A stretch of DNA of 34,979 nucleotides from Candidatus Rifleibacteriota bacterium (lineage in GTDB: Bacteria; Muiribacteriota; Ozemobacteria; Ozemobacterales; Ozemobacteraceae): positions 174,734-209,712 of the forward strand of contig JADFYG010000002.1 of the NCBI GenBank assembly GCA_015233155.1, given 5' to 3'. The notes below the pieces were generated by a model that saw nothing but the letters and a program-made list of their open reading frames with translations, was not told where the DNA came from and did no database searches. Made by a program: the position numbers and the translations under genes. Position 1 is the first letter of the stretch, and every line of letters begins with the position of its first letter. This document shows positions 33,914 through 34,979 of this stretch, one piece after another.

Positions 33914-34090
33914 TTACTGGGTCTGAGTGACGAATTTGATGGCCTGACCGTTGGAAAGAACGCTTTCCGCATAAGAGTATTTCGTTCCGGTCGTTCCGTC
34001 GATGTTTTCGAGACCGACGGTCGCGCTTTTTCCGCTATCGTAAGTGGGGTTGCCAAAAATTACATTCTTGTACTGGAAGACAATGTAAGA
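33914..34090 (-). pseudogene. C-terminal relic of a secreted protein
   Basis: The minus-strand frame ending at 33914 encodes about 58 residues that look like a genuine protein end: LSYIVFQYKNVIF, then SGKSATVGLENIDG and YSYAESVLSNGQAIKFV. I recognise this ('ATVG-(I/L)-EN-x-x-G' followed by 'E-S-V-L-x-x-G-x-A-I-x-F') as a C-terminal jelly-roll-like motif common at the end of large secreted bacterial proteins. Upstream of about 34090 the frame loses this character and meets the oppositely oriented leucine-rich-repeat fragment, so the gene is truncated. The intact terminator 14 bases past the stop supports a real former gene. Confidence 0.6.
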
Positions 34091-34170
34091 CAATGTCGTT
34101 GGACGTCTCGTATAAAATCGCCTCGAAGCTGATGAAGCCTGACCTAAAAGTGTAGTGGGCAAAATTATAT

Positions 34171-34791
34171 ATGCTTAAAATAACCAGTTATACCAATACG
34201 AACTGGGCCGCTGTGACGAATCTCACGGGGCTCAAATCGGCCATCTATGTGACTAGTGTCAACATTGTGAGTAATTCCAACGTTGTTCCTCTTACAGACA
34301 TAAGTGGTCTCTGCTATCTTCCACACCTGCAATCCATTTATGTCGGTAATGCGACGATGAGCGCATTTCCCGCATTGAACCTACCTGAGCTTTCTACGCT
34401 GACATTTATACAAACCAGGATTTCCGCCTTCACGGCATCGGTTCTGCCGAACCTGATCACACTTGATTTGTCCCAGAACAACTTGACATCGGTCGATGGA
34501 TTGTCCAATCTTACTGCCTTGAAATCACTGGATGTCAAAGTAAACAGTATTTCTTCCGTGACTGCTCTTTCTTCTCTTGTGAACCTCGAAACCCTCTCTC
34601 TTGGGTATAAGAGTGGTGGCTATGGCGGCAACCTCGTAACAGACATCTCGTCTCTCTCAACACTCACCAAGATGAAGGTGCTGGATATCTCAGGGAACCA
34701 GATTTCTCAGATCAACGCTCTGAGTTCCATGCCGCAACTGACACAGTTTAGACCGAAGTTCCAGAGCGAAAAGAATAAAAAGCTAGTATAG
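34171..34791 (+). pseudogene. Truncated leucine-rich-repeat (internalin-type) protein fragment
   Basis: The 206-residue frame carries about six leucine-rich repeats of the internalin/SDS22 kind: LTDISGLCYLPHLQSIYVGN, LPNLITLDLSQNNLTSVDGL, SNLTALKSLDVKVNSIS, TKMKVLDISGNQISQINALS. It has no signal peptide, no ribosome site, and an in-frame stop 15 bases before the ATG, so the N-terminus is missing. After residue about 190 the repeat pattern breaks (QFRPKFQSEKNKKLV). In another frame, just past an A5 run, ILNRLPEITSVYTFS looks like a further repeat, hinting at a frameshift near 34780. Intact relatives are usually secreted or surface proteins that bind other proteins. An intact short cytoplasmic protein cannot be excluded. 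Confidence 0.55.
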
Positions 34792-34979
34792 AAGCTATTT
34801 TGAATCGACTCCCGGAGATTACTTCTGTCTACACTTTCAGTTGAACCTTCAAAAGTTGCAGTGCTTTCGCCTGAAGGCGATTGGGAGTGGTCAGCATTTC
34901 GAACGATTGGCCCTTTCCGGATGGCTGGACAGTATTTTTGGCAATAGTACCCAAATTCGCGATTATATTTCTGAAACTC
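34792..34979. other. Right edge, no supported gene
   Basis: The repeat-like frame from the preceding fragment ends at about 34844. A plus-strand frame open from about 34786 to the window edge has no start codon and no recognisable motif, and could be the beginning of sequence that lies mostly outside the window. Confidence 0.35.

Overview
The window (about 35 kb, roughly 50% GC by eye) looks like chromosomal DNA of an uncultured diderm bacterium. It carries a complete-looking set of type II secretion (T2SS) structural genes including an outer-membrane secretin, a lipoprotein-type signal, densely packed translationally coupled genes, and very large secreted or receptor-like proteins. The combination of giant receptor cyclases, a clostripain-family protease, dockerin and leucine-rich-repeat secreted proteins and Thr/Gly-rich tracts suggests a lineage such as Candidatus Riflebacteria/Ozemobacteria. 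That placement is only an inference, because no rRNA or ribosomal protein gene is present.

Layout. Positions 1-7030 are on the minus strand: a partial SPFH/band-7 membrane protein gene running off the left edge, a possible 48-residue one-helix membrane protein, and a 2061-codon class III cyclase receptor. A divergent promoter region (7031-7192) separates these from a long plus-strand block. The block starts with a GT-C membrane glycosyltransferase, a clostripain-type (C11) lipoprotein protease, a polyprenol-phosphate-mannose-synthase-like GT2 fused to half a methyltransferase, and a secreted protein of unknown function. It continues with T2SS genes gspC, D and E, a REP-like palindrome, and gspF, G, H, I, J, K, L and M. 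A separate promoter then precedes a 2695-residue secreted protein with many beta-sandwich repeats, a Thr/Gly-rich tract and a C-terminal type I dockerin. After its terminator (33649-33672) the DNA is decayed: a minus-strand C-terminal relic with its own terminator and a truncated leucine-rich-repeat fragment.

How the genes may work together. The GT2 could charge a polyprenol carrier with a sugar and the GT-C enzyme could transfer it outside the membrane, possibly onto secreted proteins. The protease lipoprotein could process exported proteins. GspC-M would export substrates such as the dockerin protein encoded immediately downstream. The coupling rests on gene order and overlapping start/stop codons, not on proof of function.

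The most striking item is the cyclase. It is an internal duplication of a whole receptor module (two extracytoplasmic regions, four membrane helices, HAMP, cyclase domain). The two catalytic domains have lost complementary halves of the active site: the first keeps both metal-binding Asp residues, and the second keeps the substrate- and transition-state-binding residues. This parallels the C1/C2 arrangement of animal transmembrane adenylyl cyclases, but in a single bacterial receptor polypeptide.
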